Below are positions 22,245 through 34,860 of a stretch of DNA of 64,000 bases, in pieces. A model generated the notes under the pieces. It had not been told where the DNA came from, did not search any database, and worked only from the letters and a program-made list of their open reading frames with translations. The stretch's first letter is position 1. The number at the start of each line of letters is the position of its first letter. The DNA is from Channallabes apus (lineage: Eukaryota > Chordata > Actinopteri > Siluriformes > Clariidae), in contig CM060112.1 in the NCBI GenBank assembly GCA_030522415.1, positions 7,699,001 through 7,763,000 on the forward strand, in the 5' to 3' direction. Position numbers and translations under genes: made by a program.

Positions 22245-23535
22245 CAGTGGTTCTCAAACTTTTTCTGTCATTCCCCACTTAAGGGGGTGAGCGAATTTTC
22301 AAGCCCCACTTGAAACAAAATAAAATAATAATTCAAAAGTCAACAAAATAATAACGAAATCGGCCAAGTTTACTGTTTATTGAAATATCAATTTCTAAAC
22401 CAATAAGATCAAACAGATCAAGACAAAACACACACGAGCCTCTCTTCTGCCCCCACCATCCCCACCATGAATCCAAGCTCATGATAGGCTTCATTAGGGG
22501 TGGGCGATATAACCAAAATCTTCTATCACAGGAGAAGCAATTTTCTACCTCGATAACGATCACAATCACTATATCACAATATAGCAATTTGTATCTGAAA
22601 ATGCATAAATAAAAATTCAAACACAAATAAACTGTTTTACATAATGTAATTTTATATAAACTGTGAATTGCTGAGGTTTGCCGCATTTTTTTTACTTTGG
22701 CCATATTCGTTTGGAAGCTTGGATTTCAGATGATACAAAAGGTTTGACGTGTTTCCACCACTTGTTAAAACAGTGCACTTGTGTACCTTCTAAATCACGT
22801 TAATCTCATTCATATCACTTTTCTTATACTCAAACCAATTTCACACCACAGACGAGGCACCTTTTTTCTTTACAATCTCCTCGTTATTGGTTTCGTCACA
22901 TGTAAGCAAACTCACTGCTGCTGCACCGTCTTCTTCCATTGTCGAAAGTGTATGTGAAGCCAAACACATCAAAAGTGGGACGAAACCGTGGCACCCGATT
23001 GAACCAAATATCTGTGCAAATACAGGGCAGCGCGACTATCTGGATAGCGCAGTGATGATCTGGTTTATTCGCGCAGCACCGCTTGAATCACAAACCTGCG
23101 CGACCCACTGTGTTTTTACTTAAAAACAATTTAAAATGTCAGGACTGTTTAATATTGTTTGCGCCTTGCCATGCCTGTTTTGTACGTGCGCATCCCAGCG
23201 GGGTAAAATGTATTTTGATGGTCGGCGCGGTCTATTTCTGTCAGAGTCGCGCAGGTTTGCGCTGCCCAGTGAGTCGTGCAGGTTTGTGATTGGAGCAGCG
23301 CTGCTCAAGTTGGCCCGACGTTAAACCATTATTGTTGCACTATGGTTCCAATTTTTCTCCCGGCCCACAACTGATGTTATTTTATATTTACTTGTATTAA
23401 TGATCCATTTATTTGTGTGTGATTGTTTAGTTTTTTCCTATTATTTTCCACTAATTTCCTCCCGTTCATTGCGCCCCACCTGTCATGTCTGTATTCCCCA
23501 CTAGTGGGGCGCGCCCCGCACTTTGAGAACCACTG
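22245..23535. mobile_element. Non-autonomous hAT transposon, 1,291 bp (with 8-bp TSD)
   Basis: The ends are inverted repeats CAGTGGTTCTCAAACT and AGTTTGAGAACCACTG-like (one mismatch), of the Charlie-type hAT form. They are flanked by the 8-bp duplication ACCTAGAC (22237-22244 and 23536-23543), the hallmark length for hAT. The interior has no intact transposase. A word GGGTGGGCGATATAACC at about 22498 is the usual start of another fish repeat and suggests a further nested fragment. Confidence 0.85.
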
Positions 23536-23970
23536 ACCTAGACAATGTTTGTTGGACTCACAAACAAATTGGACTTACAAACAAGCTCTCAGAACAGAAC
23601 TCTTTTGTATGTTGGGGACTTACTGTATCTCACTCGAGGTTGTGCTGTTGTCAGAGGTGGAAAGAGTAATAAAATGTTGTACTCAAGTACAAGTACTGTT
23701 ACTTCAGTGAAATTTTACTTAAGTACAAGTAAAGTTACCATTATAAAAATCTACTCAAGTGAAAGTAAAAAGTAGCTCATTAAAAAATTTACTCAGAGTA
23801 AAAGTTACCGAGTTACATTTTTATCTTTATTTTTTTAACAGCGGGGGTGGGGTGAGGCATTCTAGCGTAGTTCAAAAAAGATGAGCAGATATAAATCTCA
23901 AACTAGTTGTTTTTAACTGAAGGAACACCTTTGCATAATAAAGCTGTTGTTCCCTTTCAAGGCTTCACTC

Positions 23971-24141
23971 GATGCTGCGTGAAAACGCTATGGGAACCAT
24001 TTTGTCCAGTTGCCGGTCATGAAGCATTGTGTGAAAACACGCCAAGATTTGGCTATGTATATAACCTCGGTCAAGTGACGTCATCTGATTAGATGCAGGT
24101 GGAGGTTATAAAATACAGGTGAGCCGGCAACAACCTCAGAT
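23971..24141 (+). repeat. DIRS B left inverted terminal repeat
   Basis: 171 bp, complementary to 27999-28169 with about three mismatches. It contains the CRE TGACGTCA (24076-24083) and TATAAAA (24107-24113), spaced as in copy A. In the right repeat the CRE is mutated to GACGTAAC. Confidence 0.82.
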
Positions 24142-24689
24142 CATTTGTCTTCACTTTGACCTTGTTGTGAGTGTGTGTGTTTAAACCAGCAAAATAAGAA
24201 GTGCTTAACTCACCGATATCGGAGTTTTAAACAAGATGTCCCTCCGTGTGTGATAATCCATATCGGAAGGCGATCCTTACTGCTACGATAAAAAAAAAAA
24301 AAAAAAGTGGTCGCGCGCCTCGCATTCTCCGAGCCACGGCGCATTTTGGTGCTTAAAACTTACTTCCTCGTTGGATCAGGAAATCCCTCTGTCGGCTCTC
24401 AAGCACGCCATGGGCTTCCTGTGAATGGGTAAGGATAAACATCCTATCTTGCTTAAACCGCTGAGATTGAATAATCTCAGAGTACTAGGAAAACAAACAA
24501 AAAAAAAAACCCCGGAATCGGGTGGCCGGGGGGGGGGGGGGCGGAGCCTCAATGACGCGCTCCCCCAGCTTTCTCCATAGGAGTTAACCCTTTCATGGAG
24601 TAGGCTGTATTAATCCTGTGTTTTCCTACCATTGACTGATTTAGTTGTTTAAATATAGTTAATGTGGAATCACAGAGTTATATGATGTA

Positions 24690-25240
24690 GCCCAGATAGA
24701 AGAGACACTTCAAAGCTATCTCTCTCTTGGGACATCATCCTTCCTGAAAAGCTAATACTTCCTTTCAAGACTTTCATCTTCCCTGAAGGGAAAAGCTTTT
24801 CAGGCAGCAGGTCAGGTTGGTGCTCCTTTACACACCATGGCGGTTTTGCAGGCCTACCACGCTACCTGCTGAGAGACTTGAGCACTGGTGGGGCTCCCCA
24901 GATAGGGCATATTGGAATTATGCCGGGCCACAGACTTGTCTCTGCGTGCAACAAAAGCAGACGGCTCGTGCTATCGGCCGTTTTACGGCTGTGATGGGTT
25001 TCACGTGGAGGCATTTGTGGTTGAATCTTAGGCGCATCAAGGATAAGAATCTTGCATTCCTCCTGGATGCCCCTATCTCGCCCTTCGGCCTGTTTGGCGA
25101 TATCGTTAACTCGGTCGCCACTAGGTTCATGAGGCGAAGTTATATGAACAAGCCTTCAGGAAATTCTTTCCCCGCCGTACTCAAAAGTCGTGACAGTCGG
25201 CCACCCAGTCTCCACCGGGTCTGACACTTGCGAGGCGTGA
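24690..25240 (+). pseudogene. DIRS B gag-like ORF1 remnant
   Basis: The best frame (24817-25224) reads TARAIGRFTAVMGFTWRHLW and continues through NLRRIKDKNLAFLLDAPISP and FGLFGDIVNSVATRF. This is the alpha-helical gag-like protein seen in vertebrate DIRS elements, presumed to bind element RNA. The N-terminal part lies in another frame, and the region ends in stops. It is followed by a conserved non-coding block (GGATGCCGAACATCTAACAC) shared with copies A, C and D. Confidence 0.68.
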
Positions 25241-25549
25241 AACACAAGGGATGTGTTTTTGAGCCTGCCACGCCTTTTTGGGGTACGACGCGCCTCACTA
25301 TCAGCTTCAAAAGGTCAGACTGGCATATTGTCTTCTTGTGCCCAGGCCATGGGGGTGCCTCCCCCAATGGGGAGATGCACGCAGAATTTCTTTCTAGAAT
25401 GAAGTGGTCTCCCTGACAGGAGGTCGGTGTTTTGCTCCGCCACCGCTGGTGTTTCGGGCAACACCAGTCTCCAATAAAGTGTTAGGTCTTCGGTTTTTCC
25501 TGCCATGTTTCAGGATGCCGAACATCTAACACCCCCCCCCCCCGTTTAA

Positions 25550-26330
25550 CCAAGTCTCCCTGGGTACTAAGCAGTGTAGAGAAACTGCAGGACTCAGTTC
25601 ACATCACCTTCCGCGTTTCAAAATGGCGTGATCTCCACTTCCATGAAACCGGAAGGTGCACATCTCCTGACAGAAGTTGCTGGGTATGGGGTCATGGAAC
25701 ATGTTCCCCTACCAGACAGTGAGTCAGACTACTATAATCAGCATTCCTTGGCAGAGGAACGGGGGGCTGCGTCCAAATTTTTAGATCTCGCGGGCTGTAC
25801 CGCTATCTAAAATAAACAATACAGTTCAATGTTGACTGTTAAAGTGATTACTCTCAATCCTACCAAGCGATTGATTTGTGACAATCGATTGAAGGACGCT
25901 TACTTTCATATAGAAATACTCCCACAACACAGGAAAGACCTGAGGTTCGCTTTTGGGGGCCAAGCTTACCAGTATCGGGTCCTTTCAGTCGGTCTAGCTT
26001 TCTCACAGCACATGTTAAAATGCATGGATGTAGTTCTGGCTCTTACGACTACCAGGGCATCCATATTTGAATTACATAGACGACTGGCTGGCCCAGTCTC
26101 ATTAGCTAGCGCTTCGACATCAGCATGCCGTCCTAGCTCATCTTGTCTCTTAGGATTGAGACCCAACGACACGAAAGCGTGCTCTTTCCTGTTCTGAGGA
26201 TTGGGTGTCACATGAGATTCGATCCTAAGCGGGCACAGCTGTCTCCCGCTCATGTCGAATCCATTAACAACACCCTCAAGGAAATCAAGCTTGACCAAGA
26301 AAGTGACCATCACTTTCAGAGATCTTAGCT
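25550..26330 (+). pseudogene. DIRS B reverse transcriptase remnant
   Basis: The frame 25829-26197 reads LKDAYFHIEILPQHRKDL, then RFAFGGQAYQYRVLSVGLAF, then QHMLKCMDVVLAL: palm-domain blocks of DIRS reverse transcriptase with the first catalytic aspartate in KDAY. The expected aspartate-aspartate turn falls where the sequence reads RRLAGPV, so it is lost to a small rearrangement. Stops separate the upstream YYNQH-type segment. The polymerase is dead. Confidence 0.75.
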
Positions 26331-26339
26331 CTTATGGCA

Positions 26340-26880
26340 GCCGTATCTATGGTGACCCTTGGGCCTGCCCATGAGAGCATTTCAGTTGTGGCTAAGACAG
26401 GGGCCAATCCCCAACAGGGGTTACGCGCCAGGTGCTTCGTACCCGTCCTATGTGGTTCAGACCCCGGGTCCTGACTCTGGGTCCCACTCTAAGTTCGTCT
26501 TGTCGTCGCAGATGCTAACGACAGATGCTTCCCTCACGGGCGGGAGGTGCGGTCTTAGGTGACCGTCCCAGCCCAAGGGTGCAGGAGAGGCCTTCTTCTC
26601 GCACGGCACATCAATTGCCTCGAAATGATGCTTCTATTTCTCGCCCTAAAGCACTTCCTCCAGCGGTTGAGAGTGCCATGTCCCATTGTGGGTGGACATC
26701 ACTATGGCAAGTCTCATATATTAATTGCCAGGGCGGACTGTGCTCGCGCCGCTGAATAGCTAGCGCACCAGGTTCCTGTCCCTCAGTGCGATTTACGTTC
26801 CAGGGCATATGAATGTGAGAACAGTTGTAACTGTCCAGTCAATCTCTGACACATGGGGAATGGGAACCCCACCCCGAAGT
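26340..26880 (+). pseudogene. DIRS B RNase H remnant
   Basis: Pieces in alternating frames read MRAFQLWLRQ, LTTDASLTG (the first catalytic aspartate region of RNase H), HINCLEMMLLFLALKHFLQ (the glutamate helix) and SYINCQGGLCSRR. The order matches the RNase H domain that follows reverse transcriptase in DIRS elements. At least three frame changes are visible. Confidence 0.68.
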
Positions 26881-26884
26881 AGTC

Positions 26885-27745
26885 AGTCAATCTTGGTGAG
26901 ATTTCATGCAGCAGAGGTGGACCGCTTTGCCTCGCAAGATCAGCAAATGTCTCCTTTGCTACTCCCTGACTCTGGATCTAGTATCCCTCTTCAAGAGCTT
27001 ACTGTCCAGTACGTGCTCTTCAGATTTACAGTACGTCCACCGCATGAGCCAGTGGCGTAAGTCAGAGTGCCACTATACTGGGTGAGAGATGCCATTTCCC
27101 TCTCCTATGAGGCGCGTGGGCTCATGTCGCCTCTAGGAAGCAGGGTTCATTCAACCTGGGGAATCGCCTCATCTATTGCACTAGCAAGAGGTATTCCCCT
27201 GCAGCAAGTGTGTGCGAAGCAGGTAGACCAAGTCCACTCCTGAATTGTTTCAGTGCTGGAGTCCCTGCAGGAAAGTTGTCCTCGGGCCTGTGCCCAAGTA
27301 CTCTCAGGACGCACGTAACTGCATCCTCACTGAGCTATCGGCCTAAGACCATAAACAACATCACCCTCTTGTGTTGAAGCATTCCATCCTCCGCCTTTAC
27401 AGCTTCGGAGCAGGAGAGACTTCACTTACTGTGTCCAGCAGGTGCTCTTCAGATTTACGTCCACCGCATCAGCCGGTGGTGTAGGTCAGAGCAGCCTTTA
27501 CATGTCTTGGGGCCGCTGGAGCGACCACCACTACACTGGGTGAGAGATGCATATTGCCCTCTCCTATGAGGCGCGTGGGTTCACTTCGCCTCTAGGAACC
27601 AGGGAGATCGCCTCCTTTTGCACCAGGAGGAGGTATTCCCCTGCAGCAAATTGTGTGACACGGAGGGTTGCTCCTCCCCGCACACATTTTTTACATTATA
27701 ATCTGGATGTTCATGCTACTCCGGGTTCAGGCAAAGCCCCGAGTT
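26885..27745 (+). pseudogene. DIRS B tyrosine recombinase remnant, duplicated
   Basis: Two copies of the C-terminal recombinase segment (about 26985-27375 and 27376-27745) share the CTCCTATGAGGCGCGTGGG word. The expected HxxR block is damaged in both. The end reads ACATTATAATCTGGATGTTC, where the frame around the catalytic tyrosine is broken by one base. DIRS elements use this enzyme to insert the circular intermediate without cutting a staggered target. Confidence 0.68.
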
Positions 27746-27841
27746 AGCTGCCCAGGCATGGTTCTGAGACCTTCTCGGCTTTGTGCCACACGCTACACAA
27801 CCTTGGGGTCCAGACACCTGTAGTGCGGCGGCGTTGGTATT

Positions 27842-27950
27842 CTCGTTCCCATAGCATTTTCACGCAGCATCGAGTGAAGCCTTGAAAGGGAACGTCTCGG
27901 GTTACATTGCTGTAACCCTGTTCCCTGAAAGGCGGGAACGAGATGCTGCG
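27842..27950 (+). repeat. DIRS B internal complementary region
   Basis: The block is the reverse complement of the element's right end joined to its left end, with the junction at about 27893 (AAGGGAAC then GTCTCGGG). It matches copy B's own ends (CCCTTTCAAGGC), not those of copy A (CCCTAGCAAGGC), so each copy's internal region agrees with its own termini. Confidence 0.85.
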
Positions 27951-29023
27951 TCCGAATGCCGCACTACCACGTGACCGGACGTCCGTTCAGACAAATTAAT
28001 CTGAGGTTGTTGCCGGCTCACCTGTATTTTATAACCTCCGCCTGCATCTAATCAGATGACGTAACTTGACCGAGGTTATATACATAGCCAAATCTTGGCG
28101 TGTTTTCACACAATGCTTCACGACCGGCAACTGGACAAAATGGTTCCCATAGCGTTTTCACGCAGCATCTCGTTCCCGCCTTTCAGGGAACAGGGTTACA
28201 GCAATGTAACCCGAGACGTCTTTCTTGTGCTTGAAAATCAAAGTGGTCACTTAAATATGGTGTTACGTCTCAGTCTAGGGCCATACTGCAAAAGAATGGT
28301 TCAGGGTTCTATTTTAAACTGTATGGAAATGGTGGCATATGGCAGAAAGAACTAGATCCAATCATTAACTCATGAAATAATGAGGTTTGTATATACAAAC
28401 ACACACACACACACCAGGAGGAGGAGGTTCAGATTCAGCTAGATTACATGCAAAAAAACAACAACTCACAAACAAAAATACAGTTACCTTCCCCGACTCC
28501 CTAAACCAAAAACAGTGAAATTATCTACAAATATATACAAAGACCAACCAAACCAAAGCAATAATCAAAGTCAATTGGAGGCAAAAAGTCAAAACCAGAA
28601 TACACAACCAAATATCAAAATCACAACCTCTTTCCCACGTCTCTCGCGTTTATATATGGTCGCGCTAGTCGATGACGTCACTCTCAGGGCGGAAGCGACC
28701 GTGTGGAAGGTCAGGTAGATGCCGATGTCAGAAAACCTGGAGTGGAGACTGGAGCGGCGCGCGACCAGGACATGATACACACACGCGAGCGCAAAAGCAT
28801 AATATTTGTATTATTTTAGCATTTTCATTCATTTATTTTTTACTCAGTACTGAATATGATTTAAAATGTAGCGAATTACAATACTTCAAACAAAACGTAC
28901 TTAAGTAAAAGTAAAATTACAGATTTTAAAAACTACTTTAAAAAGTAGAAATACACAAAAAAGCTACTCAATTACAGTAACGCGAGTAAATGTAATTCAT
29001 TACTTTCCACCTCTGGCTGTTGT

Positions 29024-30264
29024 GCTGGAGAATCGCAGCATCACGGCCTTGCTGATTTTCATCACAGCAACACTTTCTTGTGTGACATTGCTTAATTATG
29101 AATACTTTACTTTTGTCTTGTATCTCTCGGCTCAAAATTATACAAGAATAACAACATAAAGAAGATAACTATGATTTCTTTTAAAAATGCATATTAGTGT
29201 TAGTAATTATTGTTGTCATTATCTGTATTAGTGTTGTGTAGTGGTGATTCACTTAATGATCATCATTACGGTTTTGTGGTTATTCTCTCCTATTCAGTTG
29301 GTCAGTATTTGTGTCAGTGAATCTTTCAGTCATTTGCACTCAGCAGTTTAGTCGAGTCAGTGAGCTGCGATCAGGCTCATTTGCTTATACAAGCTGTAGT
29401 GTTTCACTGTTTCTGTCCATGCAGTAGTAGGTTGCTTTGTGCTAGATAAGAAAAAGAAAGCTTTTCATATGCTACATGGCAGATTGCCGGCTTGTGCGTT
29501 CACTTTCTTTGGTTTTCTTCAAATAAAAGCAGAAGGGGGAAAAAATGAACGATTCTGCTTCCCAGCATGTTTTTTTTATTGTCATATGGCTAGCCATGTA
29601 ATTGCCAATTCTTCATCTGTAAATAGAAACCAGGAAAAACATAAATAAAGCTTCATTCAGACTGGGGAGTGTCAGTTAAGACTCTTGCTACTGTTTGTAA
29701 TGTAGGTCATCGGAAGATGAATAACACACACACAGGTTCTTGTAAAACAGCCAGGATAAGATGCTAGTCCATTACAGAGCACCTTGTACAGATATTCACA
29801 TCTAGCATCTAGCCAATCAAACAAATGTAGTGTTGCTACAGTACCTTTTACTTAAAGCAAACACTTGACCAAAAAACACAACCAACAGACACAAAAGACT
29901 ATTTGTTGCTTAGAGAGCCAATTTTACAAGAATTTGGGAACTGTGTTTTTATGATAATTTTCTTAACTTCATAGTATTACCCATGGCGCATGCACACTCC
30001 AAGATTCAATTAAATTTTGTGTTTATAGCACTTTTAACAATGGTCATTGTCGCAAAGCAGCTTTACAGAATCAGAAGAAATTTATGGAAATGTGTGTGAA
30101 ATGTGAGATAATGTGTATAAATTAAAATAATCAGATTAAAGATCACCTTAAGCTTTGGTTACAGCTTACAATGTGGTAGCCAGTTCATATTTGGTAATGA
30201 TTCTCACAGAACCACTCTTTCAAATGTTATTACAGGCATATTCCGTGACTATCAGGGAAGAAAA
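29024..30264. other. Non-coding stretch with a repeat fragment
   Basis: About 30005-30125 is a minus-strand fragment of the repeat at 222-780 (TTCAATTAAATTTTGTG, then AGCACTTTTAACAATGG and GCAAAGCAGCTTTACAG). A short SINE-like remnant may lie at 29730-29800. The rest is AT-rich and unrecognised. Confidence 0.45.
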
Positions 30265-33197
30265 CGTGTCGGGTTACTTTGCTGTAACCCTGTTCCCTGA
30301 AAAAGCGGGAACAAGATGCTGCGTGAAAACACTATGGGAACATCTTGCTGTGTTGCCGGTTGTGAAGCATGTGTGTATCAAACATGTCGAATTTTGGCAT
30401 ACAGTATATAACCTCGGTCAGGTGATGTCATCTGATGAAGCGCACCTGCAGGTTATAAATAGGAGTGAACCGGAAACATTCCTCAGATAAATTTTGTCTG
30501 AAATGACGTCCAGTCATGCAACCAGTGCGGCATTGGAGTGCAGCATCTCGTTCCCGCTTTTTCAGGAAACAGGGTTACAGCAAAGTAACCTGAGACATTC
30601 CCTTTCAAAAGCTACACTCGATGCTGCGTGAAAACGCTATGGGAAAGAAAATATCAACATCGCCGCACTGCATGTGTCTGGACACCCAAGGTTGGCCAAG
30701 CTTGGCCAAAGGCCAAGGAGGTATCAGAGCTAGCTCTGGGTGGCTGACTCGAGGACCTGTGAGCCCGGAGTAGCATGAACATCCAGAATATAAAATCTGA
30801 CAAATGTGTGCGGAGAGGACCAACCTGCTGCATCACACACTTGCTGCAGGGGAACACCTCTTGCCAGCGCAATAGCTGAGGCAATCCCCTGGTCGAATGA
30901 GCCCTGATTCCTAGAGGCGAAGTGAGATCACATGCCTCATAGGTTAGGGCAATAACATCTCTCACCCAATGTGATAATGTGACACATTACCCCCCCCCCC
31001 CGGGTTGCGGTCCCCGAAGCATATGGAAAGCTGCTAGTCTTCACAGTAAGTGAAGTCTTTCCTGCTCCGGAGCTGTAAAAGGCGGAGGACAGAATGCTTC
31101 GAGAACAACTGGGTGCATGGTTGATAATGGAACTTTCGGAAGATAGTTCGGGTGACAATGCAGAATAGCTTTGACCAGACCTGCGAGCACAATAGATAAG
31201 TCCCCAGAAGGCACAGTGGCTCTAGTGGCCGGCCTCAACCGTTTAGCTCCACGAATAAAACAGGCAACTAAAGGGTGCTTTCCGACAGAAACCCTGTCAG
31301 TCAGAATATGACAAGCCGAAATAGCGGCTACGTACGTACGTTCTGAGAGAAGTAGGGCATAAGCCCGAGGACAACTTTTCTTGCAGAGACTCCAGCACTG
31401 AAACGATTTGGCAGTGGACTGGGTCTACTGTACATGTTTTGCCATGCACCAACTTTCAAATACACTCCATTTGAGGGCATAAGATTTTCTAGTGGCATGA
31501 AGGTTCCAGAGCTCAGGCCTGAGGTTCAAGTCCCTGGTGCATAACCCTTATTGGGGATTGGCCCGCGAGTGAAATCCCATGGTTCTTAGCCACAACTGAA
31601 ACGCTCTCATTTGCAGAAGGCCCAAAGGAATCACCATGGATGTTGCTTCCATGAGAGCTAAAGATCTCTGAAAGTGATGAATAGTCACTTGTTAGATGTT
31701 CGGCATCCTGAAACATGGCAGGAAAGACCGAAGAACTAACATTTTATTGGAGACCAGTGTTGCCTGAAACACCAGTGGTGGCGGAGCATGAACACTGACC
31801 TCCTGGGGTATGCCGGTCCGATTTCTTTGCGGCAGATTGCGAAGTGCGACGCGCCGCACCCCAATCTTTATGAGGGGGTGCCCAGCTCAAAACAATCTCC
31901 TTGTGTGCTTCACGCCTCATGAGAGTCAGACCTGGTCGAGATGGGGAAGAAATTTCCAGAAGGCTTGTTCATATAAGTTAGTCTCACGAAACCTAGTGTC
32001 GACCGAGTTAACTGCGTCATCACCCGGAAGGCAATATGGGGGCATCAAGGAGGAATCCACGATCCTTAACCTTGATGCCCATTAGATTCAGCCACGAGTG
32101 CCTCTCCACGGAAACTATCGCAGCCATAAAACAGCCGATCGCACAAGCCATCTGCTTTGTTGCACGAAAAGACAAGTCTGTTGCCCGCTGTAATTCCAGA
32201 ATGCCCTGTCCTCAAGAGCCCTGCCAGTGCTCAAGTCTCTCAGCAGGACAGCTGGTAGGCCATCATGGCCTTACCACCAAAAACCATCATGGTGTGCAGT
32301 GGATCACAAACCTGACCTGCTGCCTGAAAAGCTTTTCCCTCCAGGGAAGATGAAGGTCTAAACAGCTTGGAAGGAAGTGTTAGCTTTTCAGTGAGGATGA
32401 TGTCCCAGGAGAGAGATAGCCTGCAAGTGTTTCTTCTATCTGGGGCATCATCATATAACCCCGCGCTTCCACATCAACTATATTTAAATAAATACATAAG
32501 TCGATGGCACGAAAACACAGGATGAATATAGCTTACTCAATGAAAGATTTAAACTTGTCATGGAGGTTGCTAAGGAAAGGGAGAGAGCGTCATTGAGGCT
32601 TCGCCCCCCGGCCAACCGACAGAAACGTGTCGTCTAATTTAGAGTGTTTGGAGGCCATTTCCCTCTCCGCGGAAGCGGGAGAGAATGTTTATCCTGCCCA
32701 TTTCACAAGAAGCTCAAGGTGCGATTGAGACGCGGATGAAGGAATATACAGATCCGGCGAGAGTGCGAGAGAAAGGAGGGGAAATCCATCTCCCGCAGCT
32801 TCTCCAGATGCACGCGTAAGCCCCAGAAATGCGCCGTGGCTTGTTCCTTCTCTTTAAAGAATGCGAGCTGCACGCAAAGCACTTTAATTGAAACAGTAAG
32901 TGTGGAGATTACCCTCCGAGATGGATTTACCATGTGGAGAGACACATCTCACTTGAAACTCAACCATATCGGTGAGTTAAACACTTTTTTATTTTGCTGG
33001 TTTACACACACACACACACGCAGACACAAAACAGTCCTGAAGACAAAAAGATCTGAGGCGCGTTTCATTAGATGACGTCACCTGACCGAGGTTATCTATT
33101 CCAAAATTTGGATTTTTTTTTTTGTGTGTTTGATACACACATGCTTCACAACCATAGCGTTTTCACGCAGAATTGAGTGTAGCTTTTGAAAGGGAAC
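30265..33197 (-). mobile_element. DIRS retrotransposon copy C, internally deleted
   Basis: Read on the minus strand the element starts GTTCCCTTTCAAAAG (at 33197) and ends at 30265 in a variant of the right end. The internal complementary region at about 30540-30653 joins TGAGAC to ATTCCCTTTC. It retains one recombinase segment (about 30860-31480), including its N-terminal part, which reads LCPTSLRTYVAAISACHILT. It also retains a short reverse-transcriptase or RNase H piece (about 31500-31720) and gag-like words (about 31800-32350). Most of the reverse transcriptase is deleted. The left terminal repeat near 33080-33197 is decayed. Confidence 0.82.
30860..31480 (-). pseudogene. DIRS C tyrosine recombinase remnant
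   Basis: This is the only copy that preserves the N-terminal (SAM-like) half of the recombinase joined to the C-terminal half. Minus-strand pieces read VSVGKHPLVACFIRGAKRLR, FCPPPFTAPEQERLHLL and LTSPLGIRAHSTRG. The last holds the HxxR motif. It shows what is missing between the tandem units of copies A and B. A poly-C run (about 30990-31002) and frame changes disable it. Confidence 0.65.
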
Positions 33198-33849
33198 CCC
33201 CACTGACTCCATTGAAAAGATGGTCATTCAGTACAGTAAGATTGTCAGCTGACTTCATTTTATTGACTTCTATATACGTGGTTGGGGTACAGAGTAGTAT
33301 CCCGCCCGGATTGTTTGCATACACTTTCTGCTTTAAATTCCCCTACAGATAAAAATTGCACATGGACAAGTCCTCTAACGTGGTGGTTATAGCTCACTAT
33401 GTGCACAGAACGACTGAATAGGAAGGCAAAACAAATCTGGAACAATGCACATCGGAGCATCACCACATTGCCAGACAGAGGGACAGTTGGCAGACAGAGA
33501 GCAAGGAGCATGGCACTGGTATTAGAGATGGGCTACCTTTCCATGGCCAATCCTCTGTACATACAGTAATGTTGCTAAGCCTCGCCATAGTACTCTCAGC
33601 ATTGGAGTCAATTTAATTTTATACCATTTTAAATGACTGAATTAGCATTTGTATATGAAATTTGATGTTGTTTTTAACTCGCCAAAATACTTCAAAATAA
33701 ATGTCTTTTGGCAGTTAATAATTTAGTGGACTAATATTGTGTTTATTGTTATTGACAACCAGTTCTGGGTGGCTTGTGTAATAATGATTCAATATGCTGT
33801 AGATGTAGAAAGTATATAGTCATGTCGAAAACTAACCACTTCTTTAACT
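33198..33849. other. Non-coding stretch, nothing recognised
   Basis: No convincing frame or repeat is seen. The sequence becomes AT-rich toward 33.8 kb. Confidence 0.45.
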
Positions 33850-34860
33850 TTTTTAGTTTTTTAAGTTTTTGTGTAATTAAAATAAAAAAATCATATGATA
33901 ATTGCAGGTTTCAGTATTAGGCAAATATAACCTCAAACAAACAACAACAGAAACTTTTTCACCATTCCATTATTTGTTTAACAAAATGTGGCAAATTCTG
34001 TGTTACACCTTACTTCTACCTTGACTAAGTTGCAGCTTAGTCTGGAGTATTCATATACTGTATGTGTTAACGCAAGGTCAAGAGGGAAACACATAAGCAA
34101 TCATTGAGCAAAGCAAAGCATTCAAGACAGTTTCCAGTCTTTCCAAGAGTGGACTTTCCAGCGCATTCTCCCTAAGGTCAGACCCTGGAATGCTCAGAGA
34201 ATAAAATAAAAAGACATAGATGTCTGACCATACAGGCCTACTGAGCATGTTAATAAAGTCTATGGCAGCACAATTAGAAGATTACTGAACAAGCATGGTT
34301 TGTCTGGAAGGGCTTCCAGGAGAAAGCCTCTACTGTCGAAAAAGAACCAGACATTCAGTAACAAACCACAAGACTTCTGGAACATTTCATCAAGAAAACC
34401 CATAGCCACTGTGGCAGCGAAGGGGTGATGATTTAGTCTTGTTTTTGCAGCCACAGGACCTGGGCATCTTGTAGTCATATTCTAGAGGCAAATGTGAGGC
34501 CATCTGTCCAACCGCTAAAATTTGCTAGAAATTGGGTTATGCAACAAGAGCAGTGATCTAAATCACACCAGAAAATCTACATTAAAATGGCTAAAAACAA
34601 AAAGATTTTGGAAAGTCCAAACCTCAAACCCCTTATGTAAAATTTTGTGGTGTGACCTTAAGAGAGCTGTGTACCAGCAAATGCCTCAAAGAACTGTAGC
34701 AAGTTTTTTTTTTTTTTAAATGGGTCAACATTTCTCAACAACAAAGTGCGAGACTGAAAAACACATACAGGAAACTATTACTTCAAGTTATCCATGCTTA
34801 AGGTGGATCTACAAGCTATTGAATCATGGGGGCACTTGGTATTGTTCACATTATTCTTTT
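33850..34860 (+). pseudogene. Decayed Tc1-like transposase
   Basis: Plus-strand pieces recognisable as a Tc1-type transposase appear in order. The codons AACAAGCATGGTTTGTCTGG read NKHGLSG, followed by RASRRKPL, the second helix-turn-helix. Then come a segment around CACAAGACTTCTGG (PQDFW), GGGGTGATGATTTAG (the region after the first catalytic aspartate) and GACCTTAAGAGAGCTGTG (DLKRAV, near the last acidic residue). At least two internal deletions (near 34340 and 34395-34420) and many stops are present. The flanks are only traces of terminal repeats. Confidence 0.68.

Larger units (their letters stand above)
23949..28218 (+). mobile_element. DIRS retrotransposon copy B, 4,270 bp
   Basis: This is the longest and best preserved DIRS copy here. 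It starts GTTCCCTTTCAAGG and ends AACCCGAGACG. The terminal inverted repeats (23971-24141 and 27999-28169, 171 bp) differ at about three positions. The internal complementary region has its junction at about 27893, where AAGGGAAC meets GTCTCGGG. In order it carries a promoter, gag-like, reverse transcriptase, RNase H and a duplicated tyrosine-recombinase segment. All genes contain stops or frameshifts. It sits inside a hAT element and shows no target-site duplication of its own. Confidence 0.88.
23652..29015. mobile_element. Non-autonomous hAT transposon split by DIRS copy B
   Basis: The ends are CAGAGGTGGAAAG and its complement CTTTCCACCTCTG, with further imperfect similarity inward (runs of ACTCAAGTACAAGTA-type words). 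The 8-bp duplication GCTGTTGT lies on both sides (23644-23651 and 29016-29023). DIRS copy B occupies 23949-28218. The hAT sequence proper is about 1.1 kb and has no recognisable transposase, so it is a non-autonomous element that was present before the DIRS insertion. Confidence 0.85.
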
